Program-made: the position numbers and the translations under genes
The notes under the pieces: model-generated
Told to the model about the DNA's origin: nothing
Databases searched by the model: none
The model's input: the letters and a program-made list of their open reading frames with translations, nothing else
NCBI GenBank assembly: GCA_029252725.1
Contig: JAQXAV010000118.1
Coordinates: 22,064 to 86,063 of the forward strand
Direction of reading: 5' to 3'
Length of the DNA: 64,000 nucleotides
DNA from: Amylibacter sp003447515
Lineage (GTDB): Bacteria; Pseudomonadota; Alphaproteobacteria; Rhodobacterales; Rhodobacteraceae
In this document: positions 43,057-52,400 of the stretch, piece by piece
Position numbering within the stretch: position 1 is the first letter of the stretch
How the letters are laid out: every line of letters begins with the position of its first letter

Positions 43057-45260
43057 AGGATGGCGTTACGCAAACACCATCGGTGCAGCCTGATTTTTTT
43101 CACAATCCAGTGCCTAAACCTGTTGTACTGCCTGATCTGGATATCACCAGCCCACAACGGTTTTTCAATCGTGAAATTAGTTGGTTAAAGTTTAACACCC
43201 GTGTTTTGGAAGAGGCGCAAAATCCCAGGCTGCCGCTGTTGGAACGAGTGAAAATGTTATCAATTTCCGGTGCAAATCTTGATGAATTTTACACTGTGCG
43301 CGTGGCAGGTCTACGAGAGATGGTGCGAAATAAAATTGTACGCCTTGCGCTGGATGGCAAAAGCCCGCAGCAGCAGTTGGATGCAATTGATGTGGATGCG
43401 CGTGCCCTTATGCAGACACAGCAGGATGTTTGGAGTCACCTGCGCGAGCAAATGAAGCAAAGGGGCATTGATATTGTGCAGCGTGATGAGCTGACTTGCC
43501 AGGACCGCAGTCATTTGAAACAGGTGTTTGTGGAACAAATCTTTCCCGTTTTGACACCATTGGCTATCGATCCTGCGCACCCATTTCCGTTTATTCCAAA
43601 CACGGGCCTGACGCTAGCCTTAGAACTGCGACGCAAGTCGGACAAACGGGTTTTAAAGTCTCTGTTACCAATTCCAGCGCAGGTCCAACGATTTGTGAAA
43701 TTGTCAGATGGGCTGTCTGGGAAGCAGCGCTTACTCATGCTTGAAGACGTATTGCTGGAATTCTTAGACCAGTTGTTCCCGGGTTATGCAGTCGAAGGAC
43801 ATTGCTTATTCCGTCTGCTGCGAGATAGCGATTTGGAACTTGAGGATGAGGCTGAGGATTTGGTGCGGGAGTTTGAAACTGCTTTAAAACGCCGTCGGCG
43901 TGGGGAGGTAATTCGGATGACTCTGTCAAAGGGCGCGCCAAAGGAGCTGACGAATGTGATCCTTGCTTCGCTTGGGTTGCGCATGTCTGATGTAATTGAG
44001 GTGGACGGTTTGCTTGGTGTGTCCGATTTGCAGGTTTTGATCTTAGATAATCGACGTGACCTACAATGGCAGCGATTTAAGCCGCGTGTACCGGAGCGAG
44101 TGCAAGATTTTGACAGCGATATCTTCGCGGCAATTGGCCAGAAAGACATGTTGCTGCACCACCCATACGAGACCTTTGATATTGTAGTAGAATTTCTAAA
44201 TCAAGCGGCGAGGGACCCGAATGTGGTCGCGATTAAGCAGACGTTGTATCGGACGTCAAATGAAAGCCCGATCGTCGAAGCGCTTTGTGAAGCGGCTGAA
44301 AATGGTAAGTCCGTCACTGCATTAGTGGAATTGAAAGCACGGTTTGATGAGGCTGCCAATATTCGCCAATCGCGGCGCTTGGAACGGGCCGGGGCGCACG
44401 TTGTGTATGGCTTTCTTGATCTCAAAACGCACGCCAAACTGTCGACTGTAGTGCGACGAGAAGGTGAGACCTTACGCACATATACCCATTTTGGTACAGG
44501 CAACTATCATCCCATAACGGCACAATTTTACACGGATTTATCGTTTTTTACTTGCGACTCTAGCCTCGGGCGCGATGCAACCAAGGTGTTCAATTTTATT
44601 TCGGGCTATGTGACGCCCAAGGGGTTAAATAAACTGTCCGTTTCGCCGTTGTTTTTAAAACGTGACTTACTGGCGATGATCCAAAGTGAAATTGATGCTG
44701 TGGCAGGTGAAAAAATTGGGATGATCTGGGCTAAGGTGAATGCACTGATCGATGGGGATGTTATTGATGCGCTTTATCAAGCGTCTCAGGCTGGTGTGCA
44801 AATTGATTTAGTAGTTCGTGGGATCTGTGGGTTGCGGCCTGGTATCAAGGGTCTTTCGGATAATATTCGCGTGAAATCTGTTGTTGGGCGGTTTTTGGAG
44901 CATTCGCGTATTTTGTGCTTCGGCAATGGGTACGGATTACCCAGCAAAAGGGCAAAAGTGTTTATGTCTTCGGCAGATTGGATGGGACGCAACCTGAAGC
45001 GGCGGGTGGAATCACTGGTTCCCATCACCAATGAGACGGTGCATGCTCAGATCATGAGCCAGATTATGGCAGCAAATCTGGCAGATCAGGTAAACTCTTG
45101 GGTGTTGCAATCGGATGGGTCTTATGTACGTGATCTGGACCCAAGCAATGGGGCGAAATTTAACTGTCACAAGTTTTTTATGGAGAACCCATCTCTGTCA
45201 GGTCGCGGATCGGTTGGAGCGAGGGATGTTCCAAAACTGGCTCACAGTAATGGGAATTAA
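43053..45260 (+). CDS. ppk1: Polyphosphate kinase 1
   Basis: A 735-residue PPK1 that polymerises phosphate from ATP. After an N-terminal extension of about 30 residues, RFFNREISWLKFN opens the N domain. The catalytic domains carry the conserved His residues in DLKTHAKL and YTHFGTGNYHP, and the phospholipase-D-like RRVESLVPI region follows. The ATG overlaps the Hda-like stop (ATGA). The exopolyphosphatase gene begins five bases after its stop, so synthesis and breakdown are encoded together. Confidence 0.96.
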   Translation: MKDGVTQTPSVQPDFFHNPVPKPVVLPDLDITSPQRFFNREISWLKFNTRVLEEAQNPRLPLLERVKMLSISGANLDEFYTVRVAGLREMVRNKIVRLALDGKSPQQQLDAIDVDARALMQTQQDVWSHLREQMKQRGIDIVQRDELTCQDRSHLKQVFVEQIFPVLTPLAIDPAHPFPFIPNTGLTLALELRRKSDKRVLKSLLPIPAQVQRFVKLSDGLSGKQRLLMLEDVLLEFLDQLFPGYAVEGHCLFRLLRDSDLELEDEAEDLVREFETALKRRRRGEVIRMTLSKGAPKELTNVILASLGLRMSDVIEVDGLLGVSDLQVLILDNRRDLQWQRFKPRVPERVQDFDSDIFAAIGQKDMLLHHPYETFDIVVEFLNQAARDPNVVAIKQTLYRTSNESPIVEALCEAAENGKSVTALVELKARFDEAANIRQSRRLERAGAHVVYGFLDLKTHAKLSTVVRREGETLRTYTHFGTGNYHPITAQFYTDLSFFTCDSSLGRDATKVFNFISGYVTPKGLNKLSVSPLFLKRDLLAMIQSEIDAVAGEKIGMIWAKVNALIDGDVIDALYQASQAGVQIDLVVRGICGLRPGIKGLSDNIRVKSVVGRFLEHSRILCFGNGYGLPSKRAKVFMSSADWMGRNLKRRVESLVPITNETVHAQIMSQIMAANLADQVNSWVLQSDGSYVRDLDPSNGAKFNCHKFFMENPSLSGRGSVGARDVPKLAHSNGN

Positions 45261-45265
45261 CCCAG

Positions 45266-46741
45266 GTGCAGATAAAAACAAAATTTGAGAAATTAGAGCG
45301 CGTTGGAGTGATTGATGTGGGGTCTAATTCCGTGCGTTTAGTGGTGTTCGATGGTGCAGCGCGCTCACCTGCTTATTTTTTCAATGAAAAGGTTCTTTGT
45401 GGTCTTGGGAAAGGTATTTCGGAAGCTGGTGTGTTACATCCCGTTGGGCGCAAACGTGCATTAAGCGCGATGAAACGGTTCGCCGCGTTGGCGACAAGTT
45501 TCGACGTGCAATCGCTGGAGGCTGTGGCAACGGCTGCGGTGCGTGATGCAACTGATGGGCTTGCATTTTGTGCCGAAGTTAAGGTGAAAACAGGGATTAA
45601 AATTCGCATAATCTCGGGACTAGAGGAAGCGCGATATTCGGCTCAAGGCGTGTTGTTGGGACGGCCGGAGGCCACTGGGTTAGTTAGTGATCTTGGTGGT
45701 GCGTCGATGGAATTGGCTACAATTGAAGGTGGTGCGGTTGGCACATGTTTGTCTTCGCCTTTGGCGCCGCTACGATTAATGGATATGGAGAGAAATGTTG
45801 ATAAGTATATCTGCAAATCATTGAAGGAGCTACAGAAACAGATTTGTGGTGAACACAAAACGCTTCACTTGGTGGGTGGTTCTTACCGTGCCATTGCCAG
45901 CATCGACATGGCACGACGGTCGTATCCGTTACAAGTGCTGCATGAATATACATTGAGCGTGGATGAATTAATCCAAACGCTGGATTGGATTGATGGTACC
46001 AATGATGGGGATTTATCAGCTATTTCCAGTTCGAGTGCTGCACGGTTGAGACTAGTCCCAATGGCGGCGCGGGTGCTGCGTCAGTTAGTGGTAACTTTTG
46101 CGCCAAAAGTGATTTCTTTTTCTGGCTATGGATTGCGTGAGGGAATGCTTTACGAGCAAATGCCGCGTGAGTTACGCGTACGGGATCCATTGATTGAGGC
46201 TTGCCGTTTTATGGAGCGTTCTTTGTCGCGGTTTGTTGGGTTTGGGGAGCACTTGGCGGCGTGGGTCGCTCCGTTAGTGCCAGATGATCCGAGGTTAACG
46301 AGATTAGTTTTAGCGGCAAGCTTGCTTCATGATGTAAGTTGGAGATCGGATCCCAGTTCGCGGGCAGAAGAGTGTTTTGACAATGCAATGCGGGGCAATC
46401 TTGGCGGGCTGCATCATCGAGCGCGCGTGATGCTTGCCATGGCTTTATTGCACCGTTATCGTAAGAATGGAAAATTAGAAAAGTACAATAAACTTAAGCT
46501 TCTTCTGAATCAAAATGACAAAAATATTGCAAAAGTGATAGGACGTGCGATGCGGCTTGGAGCATCGTTGGCTGCGGGTAATGCCGATGTATTGCACAAG
46601 ACAAGCCTGCATCGAAGTGCAAAATGTTTGGAGCTGCGGCTGGATTCATCGGTGGCGAACTATGGTGGAGAGGCCGTAGAGATGCGCCTTTGCGAATTGG
46701 CGGCTTGCTTAGGTTGCAAGGGAACCGTGACGGTCCAATAA
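45266..46741 (+). CDS. ppx: Exopolyphosphatase / GppA-type phosphatase
   Basis: A 491-residue protein of the actin-like Ppx/GppA family that removes terminal phosphate from polyphosphate and may act on pppGpp. Phosphate-binding motifs are VIDVGSNSVRLVVFD and SDLGGASMELA. A C-terminal HD-like helical domain (about 310-491) includes LLHDVSW. The start is GTG 45266. It ends the operon that begins with the AI-2E-type transporter. Confidence 0.93.
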   Translation: MQIKTKFEKLERVGVIDVGSNSVRLVVFDGAARSPAYFFNEKVLCGLGKGISEAGVLHPVGRKRALSAMKRFAALATSFDVQSLEAVATAAVRDATDGLAFCAEVKVKTGIKIRIISGLEEARYSAQGVLLGRPEATGLVSDLGGASMELATIEGGAVGTCLSSPLAPLRLMDMERNVDKYICKSLKELQKQICGEHKTLHLVGGSYRAIASIDMARRSYPLQVLHEYTLSVDELIQTLDWIDGTNDGDLSAISSSSAARLRLVPMAARVLRQLVVTFAPKVISFSGYGLREGMLYEQMPRELRVRDPLIEACRFMERSLSRFVGFGEHLAAWVAPLVPDDPRLTRLVLAASLLHDVSWRSDPSSRAEECFDNAMRGNLGGLHHRARVMLAMALLHRYRKNGKLEKYNKLKLLLNQNDKNIAKVIGRAMRLGASLAAGNADVLHKTSLHRSAKCLELRLDSSVANYGGEAVEMRLCELAACLGCKGTVTVQ

Positions 46742-47274
46742 TCTTTGATTGTGCTCTGCCGCCTATTTTGCGTAGTTGGTTGTCGAATTTTCAATGAAAT
46801 TTTTCGAGATTATTTTCAAGATTTTTATTCAAAGTGATAAAATGAATCATATTGATTTGGTGCGCTATTTGAAAATTTAGTTATGATGATAATCTTTTAC
46901 AAGAAACCGTTTGAAGATGTCTTTCGTATCCAGGCAGGTGACGGGTTTCCTCATATACTTGTATGGTTTTTTGATTTTGAATAAACCAACGATATTGGCT
47001 GTAATTGCGTTTTAACTGGCGGCAAATTAGATACAATGCGGAACGTTTTTCTTGTGCCTGCTTACGGCATAGTTTGGTCGTGGTGTCTGCGTTTATACTG
47101 CAAGCTGAGAGGTGCATTCGATCGGTTGAAAATGTTCGCCTTTAAGCTTTAGAGCGCGCTGTCGTGATAGCAGACGTAATCTTTGGCAATGCTTTGAGTC
47201 GTGGTTCTACTTCGTGTTGCACAGCCTATGGCTTTAGCCTAGAGGTTTGTCGACACAGAATTGGAGCAAACCCC
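46742..47274. other. Intergenic region before proS
   Basis: AT-rich, with no gene I can support. Frames of up to about 78 codons on the minus strand (46881-47117) have low-complexity composition and no ribosome site, so I left them out. The proS promoter should be in the last 150 bases. TTGGAG sits 8 bases before the proS ATG. No attenuator or T-box-like structure was recognised. Confidence 0.4.
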
Positions 47275-48612
47275 ATGCGCATGTCTCGTTATTTCCTGCC
47301 TGTTTTGAAAGAAGACCCGGCAGAAGCATCGATCGTAAGTCACCGTTACATGCTACGCGCTGGCATGATTAAGCAGGCGTCCGCTGGGATCTATTCTTGG
47401 TTGCCGATGGGGTTCAAGGTACTCCGCAAGATCGAAGACATCGTGCATGAAGAACAAGCCAAAGCAGGACATCTGCGAATGTTGATGCCAACCATTCAAT
47501 CTGCAGATTTGTGGCGAGAGTCTGGTCGTTATGATGATTATGGCGAGGAAATGTTGCGGATCAAGGACCGACATGATCGCGATCTGTTGTTCACGCCAAC
47601 TGCAGAGGAATTGATCACTGACATATTTCGAAGCCATGTAACGTCATACAAAGATGTACCACTGACCATATATCAGATCCAGTGGAAGTTCCGCGATGAG
47701 CGTCGCCCACGTTTTGGCGTAATGCGTGGGCGTGAGTTTTACATGAAAGATGGGTACAATTTCGACCTGACCAAGGAGGATGCAATGCATGCTTATAATC
47801 GCCATTTGGTGAGCTACCTGCGTACCTTTGAGCGGATGGGCTTGCAGGCCATTCCAATGCGTGCTGACTCAGGCCCTATCGGTGGTGATGATACGCATGA
47901 GTTTTTGGTGCTTGCTGAGACTGGCGAGTCTGAGGTGTTTTATGACAGTGCGGTGACGGATCTGACATTTGGTGACAGGGATATTGATTTTGATGACAAG
48001 GCTCAGTGTCAGGCGATTATGGAAGAGTTTACGACAAGATACGCCCGAACGGATGAAACCCACGAAGAGGCTCTTTTTAACGAGCTTCCAGAGAAACGGA
48101 GAAAATCTGCGCGAGGAATCGAAGTTGGTCAAATTTTTTATTTTGGAACGAAATATTCGAATTCGATGAATGCAACTGTGCAGGGGCCTGATGGTAAGCC
48201 TATGGCAGTTCATATGGGGTCCCACGGTATTGGAGTATCCCGTCTGTTAGGTGCTATTATTGAAGCAAGTCATGACGACAAAGGTATAATTTGGCCTGAA
48301 GGCGTTACGCCGTATCATGTGGGCATTGTAAACCTGAAACAGGGTGATGAGGAGGCTGATGGCGCGTGTGAGTCACTTTACAAACAATTTATGGCTGCCG
48401 GTTTGGACCCGCTTTATGATGATCGTAATGAGCGGGCGGGCGGTAAGTTTGCGACAATGGATTTGATTGGATTACCTTGGCGCATTACTGTAGGCCCAAG
48501 AGGTTTGAAAAGCGGCGTGGTTGAGCTCACCTCGCGCAAGACTGGTGACAGTAAAGAGATGACACCGGAAGAGGCAGTTGTACGTGTGAAAGAAATTTAC
48601 ATGAGCCTATGA
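47275..48612 (+). CDS. proS: Prolyl-tRNA synthetase (short alphaproteobacterial type)
   Basis: A 445-residue class II synthetase charging tRNA-Pro. Motif 1 includes GFKVLRKIEDIVHEE. Motif 2 is in FRDERRPRFGVMRGREFYMKD, and motif 3 lies in GSHGIGVSRLLGA (quoted in parts). It lacks the large INS editing insertion, as is normal in alphaproteobacteria. ATG 47275 (MRMSRYFLP) is the family start; the frame is open earlier. In relatives it is followed by lolC and lolD as here, though a 500-base gap separates them. Confidence 0.96.
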   Translation: MRMSRYFLPVLKEDPAEASIVSHRYMLRAGMIKQASAGIYSWLPMGFKVLRKIEDIVHEEQAKAGHLRMLMPTIQSADLWRESGRYDDYGEEMLRIKDRHDRDLLFTPTAEELITDIFRSHVTSYKDVPLTIYQIQWKFRDERRPRFGVMRGREFYMKDGYNFDLTKEDAMHAYNRHLVSYLRTFERMGLQAIPMRADSGPIGGDDTHEFLVLAETGESEVFYDSAVTDLTFGDRDIDFDDKAQCQAIMEEFTTRYARTDETHEEALFNELPEKRRKSARGIEVGQIFYFGTKYSNSMNATVQGPDGKPMAVHMGSHGIGVSRLLGAIIEASHDDKGIIWPEGVTPYHVGIVNLKQGDEEADGACESLYKQFMAAGLDPLYDDRNERAGGKFATMDLIGLPWRITVGPRGLKSGVVELTSRKTGDSKEMTPEEAVVRVKEIYMSL

Positions 48613-49115
48613 AATGCCAACATTTGCAGGCAACCCATGTGTCAAATGATCAACCTAGGCGATGTAACATTGGTGCTGGTTCAGGTGTAGTAGATTTCTA
48701 AAATTTTGCAGTGGCTCAATGGTTTTGGGGTAAATTTCGCCCTGCAGGATAAGTTTTTGTCACGCTGGTGCAAGCTATCGGGTAGACCTTAGGAGCATCG
48801 ATGGCGCTCATGGCCAGCAATGTTGTCCATCAGGCGCTGTAGGTGGATATGGCTCGCATCGCTGTCAAATTGAACCAACAGGAAGGCGACATGGTTTTAT
48901 GCGAGGGTGATGGCGCTTCTAAATGCTTGTGCCATGAAGTGTGTTATGAGGACAACAATATTGCTGCGCATGTTTTGAGGCGTATCGCCTTACTATGCGT
49001 ATTCCATTTGACAGGTTAGTATTTGTCATTAGTGAAAATATGGAAGTATTAGGATTGGCCTCTGGTCTGTCGGCGCTGTTCTGGCGTAAATACCTCTAGT
49101 GAAGAAAGTAGAGCT
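48613..49115. other. Intergenic gap between proS and lolC
   Basis: An unusually long gap for this gene pair. A plus-strand frame at 48849-49019 (ATG start, 56 codons) includes DMARIAVKLNQQEGDMVL and several Cys residues. It lacks a good ribosome site and I do not recognise it; it may be the tail of a decayed gene. The rest shows no gene. Promoter elements for lolC are expected near the end. Confidence 0.35.
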
Positions 49116-50399
49116 ATGAGCACGACTGCCCCCTTTGCCCACTTTGAGTGGATGATTGCATGGCGTTACTTGCGGGCCAAACGCCGTGAAGGTGGCGTAT
49201 CGGTTATGACGTGGATTTCGCTGATAGGAATCATGCTTGCGGTTTTTGCGTTGATCGCAACGCTGGCCGTGCGCACAGGTTTTCGGGTGGAGTTTACTAA
49301 TACAATTCTGGGTGCAAATGCGCATGCGACTGTCTACGTCTCGCCTCATTTAAATGAACAAGGGCAAGCCGTTGATACCTTCAATAATTTTGACAAAGTT
49401 GCCGAAAGTTTGCGCATCGTTCCTGGTGTGGAACGGGCTGCACCAATTGTGAATAGGCAGCTGATGGCATCAGCTAACGGGCGTAATTCGGGCGTGCAAG
49501 TTTTTGGGCAGCGGTACGAAGATGTGCTGGGTATTCCGTTACTAGTGAAGCCTGAAACGCAATTGGGTAACCTTAAAAATTTCAACAAAGGTGTAGCGAT
49601 TGGCGTGGGCGTGGCGCGTGAATTGAATCTAACACTGGGGGATAAAATTACGCTGATTTCGCCCAACGGTGTAAAAACGGCATTTGGAACAAGCCCGCGG
49701 GTTGGGTCTTACGAGGTAATCTATATTTTTGGTGTGGGGCGCTGGGATATTGATAAGACACGAGTGTATATGCCGCTAACCGAGGCTCAGACGTTCTTTA
49801 ACCGTGATGGTGTTGTGGATGAATTTGAGATAATGATAAGCGATCCGGATAAGGTAGACGAATTAGCAGGTGTACTGGCACTAGTGACAGGTCCCAACTC
49901 ACTCGTATGGACTTGGAAAGATGCTTCAGGTGGATTTTTGCGTGCGTTGGAGATGGAGGATAATATCATGTTTATCATTTTATCCATTCTTGTGCTTATA
50001 GCATCCATGAATATTGTGTCAGGTCTGATTATGCTGGTGAAAAATAAAGGGCGCGATGTGGGGATTTTACGCACTATGGGCCTGACACAAGGATCGATCT
50101 TGCGCGTTTTCTTTATTTGTGGCGCTTCCATCGGACTAGTCGGCACAGCGCTTGGCGTAATTCTTGGCTGTTTATTTGCGATTTATATTGATCCAATCTT
50201 TGGCTTTGTGAACACGATTGCGGGTGGCGGCGTTTGGGATCCGTCTACACGTCTGTTGTCACATCTGCCTGCAAAACTGGAATTTGGCGACGTAATGAGC
50301 GCAGTTTCTCTGTCGCTTGGGCTATCTTTTGGCATCACTTATTTTCCAGCACGTCGAGCTGCACGGATGAATCCAGTAGAGGCTCTTAGATATGAGTGA
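49116..50399 (+). CDS. lolC: LolC/LolE-type lipoprotein-releasing permease
   Basis: A 427-residue inner-membrane subunit of the Lol ABC transporter that extracts lipoproteins for transfer to LolA. One membrane helix lies at about 25-50, a large periplasmic domain follows to about 270, then three more helices in the MacB/FtsX fold. The N-terminal FEWMIAWRYLRAKR and the RTMGLTQGSILRVFF coupling region are typical. Alphaproteobacteria usually encode a single LolC/E hybrid, as here. It overlaps lolD by eight bases. Confidence 0.94.
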   Translation: MSTTAPFAHFEWMIAWRYLRAKRREGGVSVMTWISLIGIMLAVFALIATLAVRTGFRVEFTNTILGANAHATVYVSPHLNEQGQAVDTFNNFDKVAESLRIVPGVERAAPIVNRQLMASANGRNSGVQVFGQRYEDVLGIPLLVKPETQLGNLKNFNKGVAIGVGVARELNLTLGDKITLISPNGVKTAFGTSPRVGSYEVIYIFGVGRWDIDKTRVYMPLTEAQTFFNRDGVVDEFEIMISDPDKVDELAGVLALVTGPNSLVWTWKDASGGFLRALEMEDNIMFIILSILVLIASMNIVSGLIMLVKNKGRDVGILRTMGLTQGSILRVFFICGASIGLVGTALGVILGCLFAIYIDPIFGFVNTIAGGGVWDPSTRLLSHLPAKLEFGDVMSAVSLSLGLSFGITYFPARRAARMNPVEALRYE

Positions 50400-51069
50400 T
50401 GCGTTGAAGCTGCGTGGAATTACCAAGGCCTATAACCTTGGCATGCCCACCGAAATTCCGGTGCTGAACGGTGTAGACTTAACGCTGATTAGTGGTGAAG
50501 TTGTCGCGTTGGTTGCGCCCTCTGGTGCTGGCAAATCAACGTTACTGCATGTTGCGGGCCTACTTGATACGCCTGACGAAGGGTTGGTCGAAATTGGAGG
50601 GCAGGCGGTTGGTAACGGGGATCGTGCACGTACGCGATTGAGACGGCAAGATGTTGGGTTTGTGTATCAATTCCACCATCTACTACAAGAATTTACGGCA
50701 CTAGAAAACGTGGTTCTGCCCCAACTAGTAAATGGGGTCTCGGCTAAAGAGGCGAGGATTCATGCCTTGCAATTAATGAATAAGGTCGGTTTGGAAAACC
50801 GTGTTGGACATCGCCCTGCAGAACTGTCTGGTGGCGAACAACAACGAGTTGCATTTTGCCGAGCGCTTGCAAATAAACCAAAAATTTTGCTAGCTGATGA
50901 GCCAACTGGGAACCTAGATCCAGGCACGTCTGATACGGTTTTTGCAGCACTTATTGATTTAGTACGGTCGTCAGGTATGTCGGCTTTGATTGCGACGCAT
51001 AACCTAGAGCTGGCAGCGCGGATGGATCGGCTGGTTTCACTTGATGCTGGTGTGTTGTCGACGTCCTAA
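50392..51069 (+). CDS. lolD: LolD, ATPase of the lipoprotein-releasing complex
   Basis: A 225-residue ABC ATPase. Walker A is APSGAGKST (42-50), the signature is LSGGEQQRVAF, and Walker B is ILLADEPTGNLD. It powers LolC. The overlap with lolC implies coupled translation. In many Rhodobacteraceae dnaE follows at this point; here an MFS gene follows after 92 bases that include a small signal-peptide-like frame. Confidence 0.95.
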   Translation: MSDALKLRGITKAYNLGMPTEIPVLNGVDLTLISGEVVALVAPSGAGKSTLLHVAGLLDTPDEGLVEIGGQAVGNGDRARTRLRRQDVGFVYQFHHLLQEFTALENVVLPQLVNGVSAKEARIHALQLMNKVGLENRVGHRPAELSGGEQQRVAFCRALANKPKILLADEPTGNLDPGTSDTVFAALIDLVRSSGMSALIATHNLELAARMDRLVSLDAGVLSTS

Positions 51070-51161
51070 GGAGGGCTCCTACTATGTTTCGTTGAATGCT
51101 ACGCTGCGTCGCTTTTCTATTTGCACTCGCCATTCCCAAGCGACAGGCGTAGGCAGCTCAG

Positions 51162-52400
51162 ATGAGAGACGAAGTTGTGAAAATTCTCGACACGCACAGA
51201 CTACCTGTTTGGCGGCGTCCTTGGGTGTTGCTGGGTGTTATGGCGTTTGTAATGCCATTGGCATTTTCCACGTGGTTCGCGCTATTGAACAACTTTGTGA
51301 TTGAGGTGGCAGATTTTGATGGCAGTGATGTTGGCTGGTTGCATTCCATCAGAGAGATTCCTGGCTTTTTGGCCGTCGGTGTGATTTACGCTCTGTGGTA
51401 CGTGCGTGAGCAGGCATTGGCGGTTGGATCATTGCTTTTGCTAGGTGTGACGGTAGCAATAACAGCCTGGTTTCCAACTATGGCAGGGCTGCTGATCACA
51501 ACACTGATTGGCTCAATCGGCTTTCACTATTACGAAACTGTGAAAATGTCACTTGAATTACAGTGGATTAGCAAGGAGCGCGCGCCCCAAGTCCTTGGGT
51601 ATTATGTGGCTGTTGGGTCGGGAGCGAGTCTGTTTTCTTATGCTGGTATCATGTTGGCGTGGAATGCCTTAGGCTGGGACTTTAATACGATTTACATGGC
51701 TGGTGGTGGCTTGGCTCTATTGCTAACTCTATTCTGTTGGCTCGCCTACCCAACCTTTGAGTCACCAGTCAAGCAGCACACTAAAATGGTGTTTCGCGCC
51801 CGCTATTGGCTGTACTACAGCTTGCAAGCCGCCTCTGGTGCTCGGCGGCAAATTTTTATGGTTTTTGCAGCCTTTATGATGGTTGAGAGGTTCGGGTTTG
51901 AAGTGCACGAAGTTACCGCGCTGTTCCTAATCAACTACTTGGCAAATATGATTTTTGCGCCGTTGATGGGCGGTTTTGTTGCTCGCGTTGGCGAGCGTAA
52001 AGCTTTGGCGTTTGAATACACGGGTCTGATCATTGTGTTCTGTGCCTACGGTGGCATTTATACCTTTGGCTGGGGCGTGATGATCGCGTCCGTTCTTTAT
52101 ATTATTGACCATTTATTTTTTGCTCTGGCTTTTGCACAAAAGACTTATTTCCAGAAAATTGCGGACCCTGCGGATATTGCGCCTACGGCGGCGGTTGCGT
52201 TTACGATAAACCACATTGGCGCAGTTATGTTGCCACCTGTGCTTGGATGTTTATGGTTGGTATCGCCTGCCGTTGTTTTCGCATTTGCAGCCGGCGTGGC
52301 GTTTATTTCATTAGTGCTGGCTCTGTTTATTCCGCGCCATCCTGTTCCAGGATACGAGACCATTTTTACCCGTGGACTCATAGTGAAGCCGGTCGAATAA
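51162..52400 (+). CDS. MFS transporter
   Basis: A 412-residue inner-membrane protein with about 12 helices, starting after a short charged N-terminus (RLPVWRRPW). An MFS fold is suggested by the helix pattern and the central hydrophilic loop near 195-215. Family details are not clear; the FALAFAQKTYFQKIADPADI segment near residue 320 is unusual and may help identify homologues. Its TAA is directly followed by the ATG of the MATE gene, so the two are probably cotranscribed. Substrate unknown. Confidence 0.8.
   Translation: MRDEVVKILDTHRLPVWRRPWVLLGVMAFVMPLAFSTWFALLNNFVIEVADFDGSDVGWLHSIREIPGFLAVGVIYALWYVREQALAVGSLLLLGVTVAITAWFPTMAGLLITTLIGSIGFHYYETVKMSLELQWISKERAPQVLGYYVAVGSGASLFSYAGIMLAWNALGWDFNTIYMAGGGLALLLTLFCWLAYPTFESPVKQHTKMVFRARYWLYYSLQAASGARRQIFMVFAAFMMVERFGFEVHEVTALFLINYLANMIFAPLMGGFVARVGERKALAFEYTGLIIVFCAYGGIYTFGWGVMIASVLYIIDHLFFALAFAQKTYFQKIADPADIAPTAAVAFTINHIGAVMLPPVLGCLWLVSPAVVFAFAAGVAFISLVLALFIPRHPVPGYETIFTRGLIVKPVE

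Noticed and set aside
46881..47117. A 78-codon minus-strand frame in the ppx-proS gap
   Set aside because: No ribosome site, many rare residues, and no family resemblance. Likely chance in AT-rich DNA.
48849..49019. A 56-codon frame with several Cys residues before lolC
   Set aside because: It starts with ATG but lacks a ribosome site, and no known motif spacing for a metal site was found. Kept only as a note in the gap description.
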